DNA from: Roseomonas mucosa ATCC BAA-692
Lineage (GTDB): Bacteria; Pseudomonadota; Alphaproteobacteria; Acetobacterales; Acetobacteraceae
NCBI RefSeq assembly: GCF_000622225.1
Contig: NZ_JHWD01000032.1
Span: 1-35,355 of the forward strand
Length of the DNA stretch: 35,355 nucleotides
Direction: 5' to 3'
This document shows positions 1-7,054 of this stretch, piece by piece; the stretch's first letter is position 1, and every line of letters starts with the position of its first letter. A model generated the notes under the pieces. It saw only the letters and a list, made by a program, of their open reading frames with translations, was not told the DNA's origin and ran no database searches. The translations under genes and the position numbers were made by a program.

Positions 1-50
1 ACATCGTCGAGACCGGCAACGACAGTTGGCGATTCAAGAACCGCGCCTGA
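1..50 (+). CDS. istB: IS21-family helper ATPase IstB, C-terminal end only
   Basis: The first 50 bases read in frame 3 as the last 15 residues of a protein ending IVETGNDSWRFKNRA and a TGA at 48-50. This tail matches the usual C-terminus of IstB, the AAA+ helper of IS21-family transposases, from memory of the family. The call is supported by the IS21-type end repeats that follow directly. The rest of the gene lies outside the window. Confidence 0.65.
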   Translation, partial: IVETGNDSWRFKNRA

Positions 51-55
51 ACGCC

Positions 56-394
56 TTACAAGAGGGGTCCCTTTTGCGCGCCGATCTGGGGTCCCAATTC
101 AGTGCCGATTGACAGGTAGGGCGGCTCGTCGACCAGGAGGGCGTAGGCGCGTTGCAGAGCCTCCAGCTTCAGCGGATCGGTCTGCTCCGCGAAGCCCCGC
201 AGCGTGCCCATCGCGATCTCCACCTCGCTCCGGCGCGGGGCCAGCGCCGCCTCGAACTCCGCTATCGAGGCGGCTTTCGCCGGCTCGACCGCGACCAGGA
301 AGTCGAGGGCCGCCCGCACGTCGCGCTCGGTGATGAAGTGCGGGTGGTCGGGGCCGGCATAGCGGATCACGGTGGGACGCGAGACGAAGGTCAT
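56..394 (-). pseudogene. Unknown small protein, 3' end replaced by the IS
   Basis: A 112-codon frame starts at ATG 394, overlapping the stop of the upstream winged-helix gene (ATGA), so it is probably translationally coupled as the last gene of the dotL operon. Residues 1-94 look like a genuine small, mostly helical protein (AALDFLVAVEPAKAAS, LKLEALQRAYALLVDE). Codons after about residue 94 are read from the IS right end (positions up to 114), including both GGGGTCCC repeats, so the native C-terminus has been lost. I do not recognise the family. How much is missing cannot be told, and the product may still be functional. Confidence 0.6.
64..109 (+). repeat. Two direct repeats of the IS21-like end
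   Basis: Two 22-bp units spaced 24 bp apart, each starting GGGGTCCC and ending GCCGAT (64-85 and 88-109). The middles differ (TTTTGCGC against AATTCAGT). They probably are transposase-binding boxes. Confidence 0.65.
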
Positions 395-1326
395 GGCATG
401 GCCTCCTGGTGGGGCTTCGGGAGGGTGCGGGGGCGCCGCAGGCAGCGCTCCCCGGGGGGCGGCAGGCCGGGCATGTCGGCCCGCGCGTACCGGCCCCAGC
501 CGATGCGGACCACCAGCCCCGCGACGCGCAGGGCACGCAGATGGCCGGTGACGTTCGACACCGAGCGGCCGACCTCGCCGGCGATGTCGCAGGCCTGCCG
601 CGGGGTCTCCAGACAGGCCAGGATGGCGTCGCCCACGCGCCGCGGCCGCCGCCTCGGATTCCCGCCCGACGGGGCCGGCAGGGAGACCAATCCCGTCCGT
701 GAGGTTTCGGTCGCCACGTAGCGGCCGTGGCCGGTGCGGGCCAACTCGCCGCCGCGCAGCAGCGTCTGCGCCAGGTCGTTCACCCGCGACGTCGGCAGGT
801 CCAGTGCCCAGGCCACGTCCTGGATGCGAAGTTCCTGCCCCGGTGCCGCCAGCAGGGCGCCACGCACCACCATCAGCTCCAGCGCACCGAGGCGGCTCGG
901 CGTCAGGGGGCGCGTGCCGGCGCAGTGCCAGCGCAGCACCCGTTTCCGGTGACTTTCCGCGCTGCCGAGGCGGACCAGCGCCTGCAATTCGGTGGCAGCC
1001 GTGTCCATGGGCAGGCCGCTGCGCGCCGCGACATCGGCGAGGTCGATCAAGGCTCCACCCGCGAGCGCTGCCGCCACGCGCCGGCTCGGGGACCAATCCG
1101 GGGCAACCGGCCCATCCCGCAGGCCCGAGAGCGCATCGCGGGCGATCAGCAGGTCCTGGCAGTAGGGGCGCACCCGGCCGTCGCGGCAGAGCCGCAGCAG
1201 CCTCCGCGCCACCACGAGCGGCGCGGCGCCGCAGCGCCGGGCGAGATCCGCGACCCCTCGCGGCGTCGACAGCGCGGCCAGGAGGCGACCCGGCAGATCC
1301 TTTTCCATGGCCCGGGGTGCCGTCAT
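391..1326 (-). CDS. Protein with four tandem winged-helix domains
   Basis: 311 aa. I see four successive helix-turn-helix plus wing patterns, at residues about 11-63, 80-136, 145-206 and 230-284. The last two end in a similar wing, GHGRYVATE and GWGRYARAD. The protein is soluble, with no membrane segment. Its ATG overlaps the TGA of dotL (ATGA at 1323-1326), and its stop overlaps the next start, so it is made with the coupling ATPase. Its role is unknown: it could be a DNA-binding regulator or a factor that brings plasmid DNA to the coupling protein. Four winged helices in one small protein is unusual. The domain count is by eye, without a profile search. Confidence 0.75.
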   Translation of the reverse strand: MTAPRAMEKDLPGRLLAALSTPRGVADLARRCGAAPLVVARRLLRLCRDGRVRPYCQDLLIARDALSGLRDGPVAPDWSPSRRVAAALAGGALIDLADVAARSGLPMDTAATELQALVRLGSAESHRKRVLRWHCAGTRPLTPSRLGALELMVVRGALLAAPGQELRIQDVAWALDLPTSRVNDLAQTLLRGGELARTGHGRYVATETSRTGLVSLPAPSGGNPRRRPRRVGDAILACLETPRQACDIAGEVGRSVSNVTGHLRALRVAGLVVRIGWGRYARADMPGLPPPGERCLRRPRTLPKPHQEAMP

Positions 1327-3638
1327 GCCACGAGCCGCGTGACCAGGGAGCGCAGGAGCTCCGCAAGGACCTCCGGCGGCATCGGCGGCGGCTCGGGCAG
1401 GGTGATGACCCTGGCCTCGGCCACCGTCGCGCCGATCGCCGCCGCAGTGGCCCGGGCTTCCGCCGGATCGCTGCCGGCCTGCCGCTCGATGGCGGCCACC
1501 GCCTGTTCCAGACGCGGGTCGCGCCCCATGCCGAAGGTGCCGGCCGCCACGACCGACGCGGCGCCCGCCGCCTCCGGCGCTGCCCGGGTCGCCGTCTCCA
1601 GCATCGTGGTGCTCGACGTGCTGGGCGGCTCCGTCCCGGCCTCGCTGGCAGGGCGCGGCACCTCCACCGTCCCGGCGGCGGCCAGGGCCACGGCTGCCGC
1701 CTCATCCAGGGTCGGCGCTGCCGCCGTCTCCGCAGCTGCCAGCATCGCCGCGAGGACCGGATCGTTCTCGGCCGCCTCCCGCCCAACCGGGACCAGCCCC
1801 TTACCGATCTGGGCCGACACCTCGCCGATCCGCTCTGCCGTCTTCCTGGTGTCCTCGGAGGGGCCGTGTAGCAGCACCGGGCGGTTGCGGCGGATCGACC
1901 CCTCGACCGGGATATCGGCGTGGAACAGCTTCGCGTAGATGCGCCGGCCGCCCAGCATGACGATCGCCTCGCCCTCCAGCAGCCGCTGCAGATCCGACCA
2001 GGCGACGCGGTTGACCTTGCGGACCTCGGCCGAGGGACCCTCGCGGTAGTTGCCCGCCTCGCCCGCCACGAAGCTGGTGGCCTGCGTCACCTCGGTCTCG
2101 CCGGCGGTCTTCTCGATCCAGTCGCGGGTGCGCTGCGCGTCCTGCTGGCGCATGGCGATGGTCAGGTTGGCGTTGCCGAGCAGCGAGGCGGTCTTCTCGC
2201 CGAGCCGGGCCCAGAGGCCGCTGACCTCCTGGAAGGCCAGCCAGAAGCAGATGTTGAGGCCGCGCCCCATCGCCAGCATGCGGTCCATGCCGTTGGTGGC
2301 GTAGTAGGCCAGCTCGTCGAACACGACGTAGAACGGTCCCTCGCCCATGCCGGGCTTGAGCGCGAAGATCTCGCGGCTGTCGCCCTCCAGCCGGGCGCCG
2401 AGCAGCTGCGCCAGCATGCCGCGCAGGCTGGCCACGACGATCTTGCCCAGCGAGGCCAGGGTGTCGTCGGAGTTCTCCAGCGCCGGCAGGTTGACGACGA
2501 GGATGCGCCGGTTCAGCACCACGTCGCGCATGTCGATGTCACCATGCAGCACCTTGAAGATGTGGCCGAGGCTGACCGAGAGCTGCGTGAAGGGGCCGGT
2601 GAAGTAGAACAGCGCGAAGCCATGCTGCTTGGAGGGTTCCTCGCCCTTCTGCTTGTTGAAGGGCTGGGTGGTGTCGTAGCCCGGCAGCTCGCCGAGATAG
2701 GCGTTCAGCGGGTAGATGATCTCCTCGGGCATGTTGTTGACGTGGATCTCCGTCACCGTGCCGCTGATACCCTCGCGGTGCAGGAAGATTCTCCGGGTGG
2801 CGAGCGTGCCGATGGAGCGCAGCTCCAGCGCGAAGCGGATGGTCTCGATGTTGACCGGGATGCCCCGGTTGTCGCGCATCCAGACCAGCACCGGGGCGAT
2901 GGTGCCGACCAGCGCGATGGCGCGGGTGCGGAAGACGCCGTTGCTGTCCTCGGAGCGCTGCTCGCCCAGCTGGCTGACCAGCATCTCGCGCAGCGCGTCG
3001 GCATTGCCCGAGGCGAAGGGATTGAAGGTGTTGCTGTCCTTCACGCCGGAGGCGACGAGGAGGTTGAGGGCGAGCAGGTCGTCCTCGCGGCCGTAGCGCC
3101 GCAGCAGCGCCGCCACCTGGCCGAACAGCTGGTTGTCGGCCTTGCCGTCCACCAGCACGAAGCCCGAGCCCTGGGCGAGCGCGTTGGTCAGCAGGCTCAG
3201 GATGGCGGTTGTCTTGCCGGCGCCGGTGGTGCCGGGGATGGTGCCGTGCTGGCGGGCATCCTCGTTGGTGATCCACAGCTCCTGCCCGCTCACCTGGTCG
3301 TTGCCGATGTAGAGGCTGCCCGCGGCCATGCGCGGGCGGCGGTCCTTGGGGCTGGGGTAGTTCCAGTCCGGCTGCGCGGCGCTGCGCGGCAGGCGCAGCG
3401 GCAGCCTGATACGCCGGCGCATCACCCAGGCCGCATAGGCGAGCGACCCCGGCACCAGCAGGTCGATGGCGGCCGGGTAGAGGAAGGCCACGGCCGCCGT
3501 CGTGCTCAGCAGGAGGCCGGAGAACTGGCTGCCGAGCAGGTCCGCGAGCCGGACGGTGAAGGGCCGCACGTCGCGGTACCCCATCCCGCCGCCGCGCTCG
3601 AATTGACTCTGCGGCCCGGAGATCTCGCGCTGGATCAT
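1323..3638 (-). CDS. dotL: DotL/IcmO/TrbC type IV coupling ATPase
   Basis: 771 aa, close to Legionella DotL and R64 TrbC. This inner-membrane VirD4-like ATPase recruits substrate (relaxase-DNA or proteins) to the secretion channel. Visible features are N-terminal membrane segments at about residues 33-72, Walker A GTTGAGKTT at 136-144 with Lys142, the all-alpha-domain region at about 210-345, and Walker B FYVVFDE at 436-442. The C-terminal tail of about 200 residues is Ala/Pro/Glu-rich, as in DotL, where the tail binds adaptor proteins. I chose ATG 3638; the longer open frame upstream (to 4100) overlaps the preceding gene and reads as low-complexity shadow. It follows the small membrane protein gene by 10 nt and is coupled to the winged-helix gene. 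Confidence 0.93.
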   Translation of the reverse strand: MIQREISGPQSQFERGGGMGYRDVRPFTVRLADLLGSQFSGLLLSTTAAVAFLYPAAIDLLVPGSLAYAAWVMRRRIRLPLRLPRSAAQPDWNYPSPKDRRPRMAAGSLYIGNDQVSGQELWITNEDARQHGTIPGTTGAGKTTAILSLLTNALAQGSGFVLVDGKADNQLFGQVAALLRRYGREDDLLALNLLVASGVKDSNTFNPFASGNADALREMLVSQLGEQRSEDSNGVFRTRAIALVGTIAPVLVWMRDNRGIPVNIETIRFALELRSIGTLATRRIFLHREGISGTVTEIHVNNMPEEIIYPLNAYLGELPGYDTTQPFNKQKGEEPSKQHGFALFYFTGPFTQLSVSLGHIFKVLHGDIDMRDVVLNRRILVVNLPALENSDDTLASLGKIVVASLRGMLAQLLGARLEGDSREIFALKPGMGEGPFYVVFDELAYYATNGMDRMLAMGRGLNICFWLAFQEVSGLWARLGEKTASLLGNANLTIAMRQQDAQRTRDWIEKTAGETEVTQATSFVAGEAGNYREGPSAEVRKVNRVAWSDLQRLLEGEAIVMLGGRRIYAKLFHADIPVEGSIRRNRPVLLHGPSEDTRKTAERIGEVSAQIGKGLVPVGREAAENDPVLAAMLAAAETAAAPTLDEAAAVALAAAGTVEVPRPASEAGTEPPSTSSTTMLETATRAAPEAAGAASVVAAGTFGMGRDPRLEQAVAAIERQAGSDPAEARATAAAIGATVAEARVITLPEPPPMPPEVLAELLRSLVTRLVA

Positions 3639-3648
3639 GGCGTGGCGC

Positions 3649-4188
3649 TCAGCGTTCCAGCCCGAAGCCGTCGCGCGCCGGCCGCGCGGGGCCAGGGGCC
3701 GCAGCCGCCGGTACGGTGGGCGGCCGGGGCGTGGCGGCCTGGGGCAATGGCGCCGTGCCCGGTGGCACGGAGGGTGGCAGCACGACCGGTCCCTGGCCGA
3801 GCTGCTGCCGCAGCTGCTGCATCGGCGACGGGCCGGGTACCGGCAGGTCGGCGCCGGGCTGCGGACCACGCGGTGGGGGCGGCTGGGAGAGCGACGCCCG
3901 GGCTCCGGCGTCGGCGCTCGCCAGCCGCTCCGCCCTGCCGCTTTCCGCGTTGCCGCCGAGGATCGCGCCGCCCGTGAAGGACAGGACCGTGCAGGCAACC
4001 AGGACGACCCAGTCGAAGCGGTTCCGCACGGCTCGCACGGTGGTCGCTTCCGACACCTTTCCGGCTGCCCTTTCGGAATCGCCGAGGTGGAAGTGGACAT
4101 GCACGGGCCGGCCCGCGTCCTGCTGCGGGACCGACGCGACGGTCCGGCCCAGGAAGTCGGCGAGCGGGCTCTCGGGGTTGGGGTTCAC
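3649..4188 (-). CDS. Small single-pass membrane protein between dotM and dotL
   Basis: 179 aa from a GTG start (4188) that overlaps the dotM stop (GTGA). There is one membrane segment at about residues 58-78 (WVVLVACTVLSFTGGAILGG), preceded by a cytoplasmic region of about 55 residues and followed by a Pro/Gln-rich segment. I do not recognise the family. In R64 the slot between trbA and trbC is held by trbB, which lies elsewhere here. The location suggests an accessory of the DotL-DotM coupling complex. Although it overlaps dotM, it has its own CGTTCGC motif and hairpin inside the end of dotM, so it can probably be expressed separately. Confidence 0.8.
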   Translation of the reverse strand: MNPNPESPLADFLGRTVASVPQQDAGRPVHVHFHLGDSERAAGKVSEATTVRAVRNRFDWVVLVACTVLSFTGGAILGGNAESGRAERLASADAGARASLSQPPPPRGPQPGADLPVPGPSPMQQLRQQLGQGPVVLPPSVPPGTAPLPQAATPRPPTVPAAAAPGPARPARDGFGLER

Positions 4189-5366
4189 GGCTGCGTCCTC
4201 GCTGTCTGCTCCTCGGCATGCTGGAGGAGCGCGATGCGAACGGCCCGCTCCGCCTCGTCGAGCTGCGGTGGGAACAGGGGACAGCGAGCCTGGCGCTCGG
4301 CCTGCCAGTGCGAGCGCGAACCGACCGCCTCGACCCGTGGATTGGGCTGGCTGTTCTGCCCGGGGCCGTGGCCGGGGAAGCCCAGCGAATGCAGGGCGTA
4401 CCAGAGGGAGCGGTCGAGCAGCTTGAGGCCGTTGAACTGCGCCGGGGCGAGGATGCCGGACTCCAGCCGCGCGGCGTTGAGCAGCCCCATCAGGGCGGTG
4501 GTCTCGTAGGCGTGGCGGGCAGCCGCCGCCTCGGCCGCCTCGTGCGCCGCTCCCTCGGCCAGCACGGCATCGGCCCGCAGCAGCACCGCCGGAGGGACCG
4601 GCAGGCTCTCCGCAGGGCCGGTGGGCGACGGATCACGGGCCTGCCCCAGCGCCTCGGCGAGATCGCCCAGCAGCTGCTGGCATTCCTCGCGCCGCCCGCT
4701 TAGGTGCAGCGCGAAGGCCGCGAAGATGACGCGCCCCGCCGGGGAGGCCCGGCGCGGGCCGCGCCAGACGGGGCCGAGCTGAAGGAGCAGCGCCTGCCGC
4801 AGCCTGGTCCCGTCCACCTCTCCCTTGGCATCGAGGCAGAAGCGGCCGGCCCATTCCTGGACGTGCAGGGCGGGATCGGCCGGCCGAGGCGCCTTGGGAG
4901 CCGGATCGACGAGCTTCAGGTGCCGGCCGAGCATGGCACTGGCCGCCCGGTAGAAGCGGGCCTGCTCGCGCAGCAGGCCGTCGAGGTCGAAGCGCCGCCG
5001 AAAGCGGCCCGGCGGCGCCCCGACGAAGCAGAGCACGGCCAGGGCGCCGATCAGCCCGGCCGCCGGCCACCGGAAGAAGCCGTTGACCTGCCCGCACATC
5101 GCCACCAGGCGCTCGAAGCTGACGGTCGCGTAGTTGCCGTGGATCACGCCCTGCCGCAGCGCCTCGTAGCCGTCGGTGAAACGGCCGATGAAGGTCATCT
5201 TGCGGATCTGCAGCCAGGCCACCGCCTCGACCACCTCGCGGTGGTAGCTCGACCACAGCATCCAGCCGAGGAAGCCGCAGCCGATGACGATCACGATCAG
5301 GCTGAGGAAGACGTAGTCGTCGCTCGACGCCCAGCCGCGGCGGGCGCCACCTCCCGCCGTGCTCAT
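4185..5366 (-). CDS. dotM: DotM/IcmP/TrbA coupling-complex protein
   Basis: 393 aa, near the length of Legionella DotM and R64 TrbA. DotM is an inner-membrane partner of the DotL coupling ATPase. There are N-terminal membrane segments at about residues 19-39 and 99-118. The C-terminal soluble domain contains the family signature region HAYETTALMGLLNAARLESG, then a phenylalanine-containing FNGLKLLDRSLWYALHSLG segment, which matches my memory of DotM/TrbA. The ATG overlaps the stop of the upstream DotL-fragment gene (ATGA). Its own end holds the leader motif for the next gene. Confidence 0.9.
   Translation of the reverse strand: MSTAGGGARRGWASSDDYVFLSLIVIVIGCGFLGWMLWSSYHREVVEAVAWLQIRKMTFIGRFTDGYEALRQGVIHGNYATVSFERLVAMCGQVNGFFRWPAAGLIGALAVLCFVGAPPGRFRRRFDLDGLLREQARFYRAASAMLGRHLKLVDPAPKAPRPADPALHVQEWAGRFCLDAKGEVDGTRLRQALLLQLGPVWRGPRRASPAGRVIFAAFALHLSGRREECQQLLGDLAEALGQARDPSPTGPAESLPVPPAVLLRADAVLAEGAAHEAAEAAAARHAYETTALMGLLNAARLESGILAPAQFNGLKLLDRSLWYALHSLGFPGHGPGQNSQPNPRVEAVGSRSHWQAERQARCPLFPPQLDEAERAVRIALLQHAEEQTARTQP
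4189..4242 (-). promoter_or_regulatory. Motif-plus-hairpin leader of the dotL operon
   Basis: Read on the minus strand, CCGTTCGCATCG (core complementary to 4236-4242) lies 47 nt before GTG 4188, inside the dotM coding region. Between them is a perfect 7-bp inverted repeat, GCTCCTC (4224-4230 strand-reversed) and GAGGAGC (4208-4214), with a 9-nt loop. Having the motif at the usual distance even inside a coding sequence argues that it is functional. The likely ribosome-binding site GAGGA lies just downstream of the stem. Confidence 0.65.
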
Positions 5367-5818
5367 GCCGGGGCTCCGAAGAACACGATGTTGGCGTGGT
5401 GCCGTCTTGGCTCGATGCCTTGCCGCTCCGCCGGCTGGGTGCCGTCATAGCCTGGCAGCGCCGCGAGATAGAGGTTCAGCGGCCAGACGATGCCCTCGGG
5501 CATCGCCCGGGCATCGACCTCCATCACCTCGCCGCCGATCCGTCGCCGGAAGCGGCGCCGGGTGGCGAGGGCGGCGATCGAGGACAGCTCCATCGCGAAG
5601 CGCACCGCCGCGTTGTCGAGCGGCAGGCCGGTGTGGTCGCGCATCCAGACCAGCACCGGGGACAGCGCCCGGATCAGCCGGGCCGCCAGGCTGCGCCAGG
5701 GGCCGTGGCAAACCGCGCGGAAGCCCGTCATGCGGCGCAGCAACGCGAGGCTGACCGCCTCGGCGTCGCCGTCGCGCAGGGCATCGGGCGGGCGGTCGGG
5801 AAAGCAGGCGCTGGCCAT
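5363..5818 (-). CDS. Stand-alone paralogue of the DotL middle (all-alpha) domain
   Basis: 151 aa with no Walker motifs. Residues about 12-147 align with residues 213-345 of the DotL in this window. Shared stretches include PVLVWMRD, RFA-EL-SI--LATRR, MPE-I--PLN-YL--LPGYD-TQP and a final aromatic segment. In VirD4-type ATPases the region between Walker A and B carries the all-alpha domain that recognises substrates, so this looks like that domain freed from its ATPase. ATG 5818 is preferred because GGAG lies 6 nt upstream; ATG 5836 is in frame as an alternative. Its stop overlaps dotM (ATGA) and a leader motif precedes it, which argues against a dead fragment. Confidence 0.8.
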   Translation of the reverse strand: MASACFPDRPPDALRDGDAEAVSLALLRRMTGFRAVCHGPWRSLAARLIRALSPVLVWMRDHTGLPLDNAAVRFAMELSSIAALATRRRFRRRIGGEVMEVDARAMPEGIVWPLNLYLAALPGYDGTQPAERQGIEPRRHHANIVFFGAPA

Positions 5819-5867
5819 GCGGGTCTCCGGTCTCATACGCGGAATCTGCCCTGGCTCCTTGCGAACG
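5819..5867 (-). promoter_or_regulatory. Leader motif of the DotL-fragment/dotM operon
   Basis: CCGTTCGCAAGG read on the minus strand (core complementary to 5861-5867) ends 42 nt before ATG 5818. Only a weak stem is visible here (CGC-GGA with TCC-GCG, with an AA bulge, using part of the motif), so the hairpin claim is not supported for this member. Confidence 0.55.
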
Positions 5868-5874
5868 GCGCCGC

Positions 5875-6387
5875 TCAGGGTGTGCCCCTGGACCCCGTGC
5901 CGCTGGTCCGGTCGCGCAGCCGCAGGACCTGGGTCAGCACCTGGCGCAGATAGCGGTCCTTGTAGACCTCGGTGCGGGAGTGGTAGCGGCCGACACCCTC
6001 CCAGAAGTCGCCGCCGGCGCTGTCGAGGGCCGTGCGAAGGATCCAGGCGCCCGCCTCGACATTGGCGCAGAAATTGTTGAGCAACGCCTCGCGCGCGGCG
6101 GCGACGCTGGTCCCCCAGCGCCGGGCGATGGCCGGCAGGTGGATCTCGTTGATCTGCATCGGGCCGATATCGACCGTGCCGTTGGTGTTGCCGCTGGTCC
6201 GGCCGATCGAGCCGCCCTCGACCGCGAGCAGCACCGCGATCACGCCCGGTGGCACCCGGTGCAGCGCCGCCGCGGCGCGGATGCACTCGGTCACCGCCGT
6301 CACCGTGGCGTCGGAGACGTCGTCTGCCCTGGCTTGCCCCACCAGGAGGTAGGGGAGGATGGCGGCAGCCAGCAGGGTGGCTCTCAT
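5875..6387 (-). CDS. Periplasmic lytic transglycosylase (SLT type, VirB1-like)
   Basis: 170 aa. The signal peptide ends about ARA at residues 19-21. The SLT-fold signature is present: catalytic Glu57 in LAVEGGS and the GPMQIN motif at 75-80, followed by a core with NFCANVEAGAWILR and a Tyr-containing GVGRYHS segment. It cleaves peptidoglycan glycan strands to let the secretion channel cross the wall, as VirB1 proteins do. It is the last gene of the dotD operon and starts within 4 nt of the preceding stop, which fits that job. Confidence 0.88.
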   Translation of the reverse strand: MRATLLAAAILPYLLVGQARADDVSDATVTAVTECIRAAAALHRVPPGVIAVLLAVEGGSIGRTSGNTNGTVDIGPMQINEIHLPAIARRWGTSVAAAREALLNNFCANVEAGAWILRTALDSAGGDFWEGVGRYHSRTEVYKDRYLRQVLTQVLRLRDRTSGTGSRGTP

Positions 6388-6809
6388 GGGCTGGCTCCCG
6401 GGGCCGGGCGCCGGGGTGGGGAGGCCTCCGCGCGCAGCGTGCGCCAGACCTCGGCGAAGTCGTTGACGACCAGCGCGGTCGGGCCGCCGGTCCGGTGGAT
6501 CGCCTCCAGCGCCGAGAGGGCGACCACCGTGAAGGGCTCGCCCCGCACCCCTGCCACCCGGTAGCCCAGCAGCGCGGCGGGATCGCGGTGCTGCTCGACG
6601 CCCAGCCCGCGCCCGGTGGCCGCCTGCCAGACGGCGCCGGCGGCGGCGAGGATGCTGGGCATCACCCCGTCCGGTGCGCCGGCCAGATCGGCGGGCAGGC
6701 GGTGCAGCCGGCCGGAACCCTCGTCGCGCAGCAGCAGGGGCCGGCCATCGCGCTCGACCATCGCCTGCAGGGCGCGGCCGAGCCGGTCGAGATCCAGGGG
6801 CGGGCTCAT
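6384..6809 (-). CDS. Unknown soluble protein in the dotD operon
   Basis: 141 aa from ATG 6809, overlapping the stop of icmT. Its own stop overlaps the start of the lytic transglycosylase. There is no signal peptide or membrane segment, and the protein reads as a small alpha/beta fold (GEPFTVVALSALEAI, PTALVVNDFAEVWRTL). I do not recognise the family. The tight operon position suggests a cytoplasmic accessory of the secretion system. It could occupy the slot of R64 traL next to traK, but I see no clear sequence likeness. Confidence 0.75.
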   Translation of the reverse strand: MSPPLDLDRLGRALQAMVERDGRPLLLRDEGSGRLHRLPADLAGAPDGVMPSILAAAGAVWQAATGRGLGVEQHRDPAALLGYRVAGVRGEPFTVVALSALEAIHRTGGPTALVVNDFAEVWRTLRAEASPPRRPAPGASP

Positions 6810-7054
6810 GCCAGCCTCCGGCGGCGCCAGGCGGGGACGGCGGGCCGCAGCCGGCCGACCAGCCAGCGGCGCAGCACCCGCAGCAGCGCCGGCACCGTCA
6901 GCCCGAAGAAGCTGATCGTGCCGAAGAACACGGTGCCGGCGAGGGCGACGTAGAGGGTGGCCCAGCTCCAGTAGACCACGAAGCACAGCACCGGCAGGCA
7001 GGCGCGGGCGTCGAGCATGAGGATGCGCACGGGCAGGGCGGTGTTGCGCCACAT
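6806..7054 (-). CDS. icmT: IcmT/TraK small inner-membrane protein
   Basis: 82 aa, like IcmT (86 aa). The N-terminus WRNTALPVRILMLDARACLP is the family signature (W-R-x-T/S-A-x-P-x-R-x-x-x-x-D-A-R), followed by hydrophobic segments at about residues 19-34 and 36-56. The ATG overlaps the dotB stop. IcmT/TraK is a required small membrane component whose exact role is not well defined. The order dotD-dotC-dotB-icmT matches R64 traH-traI-traJ-traK. Confidence 0.9.
   Translation of the reverse strand: MWRNTALPVRILMLDARACLPVLCFVVYWSWATLYVALAGTVFFGTISFFGLTVPALLRVLRRWLVGRLRPAVPAWRRRRLA

Larger units (their letters stand above)
1..114 (+). mobile_element. Right end of an IS21-like insertion sequence
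   Basis: Downstream of the IstB tail are two direct copies of a repeat of about 22 bp: GGGGTCCC at 64-71 running to CCGAT at 81-85, and GGGGTCCC at 88-95 running to CCGAT at 105-109. The second copy is followed by TGACA ending at 114. Repeated terminal boxes of this kind and a CA terminus are typical of IS21-family ends. The boundary at 114 is inferred; the left end and the target duplication are outside the window. Confidence 0.65.

Noticed and set aside
1920-3977. 685-codon plus-strand frame opposite dotL
   Set aside because: Same antisense artefact; dotL is well supported and no ribosome-binding site or domain is seen.
3639-4100. N-terminal extension of the dotL frame
   Set aside because: It overlaps the small membrane protein gene almost fully and reads as Arg/Pro/Ser-rich noise; the DotL membrane segments begin after ATG 3638.
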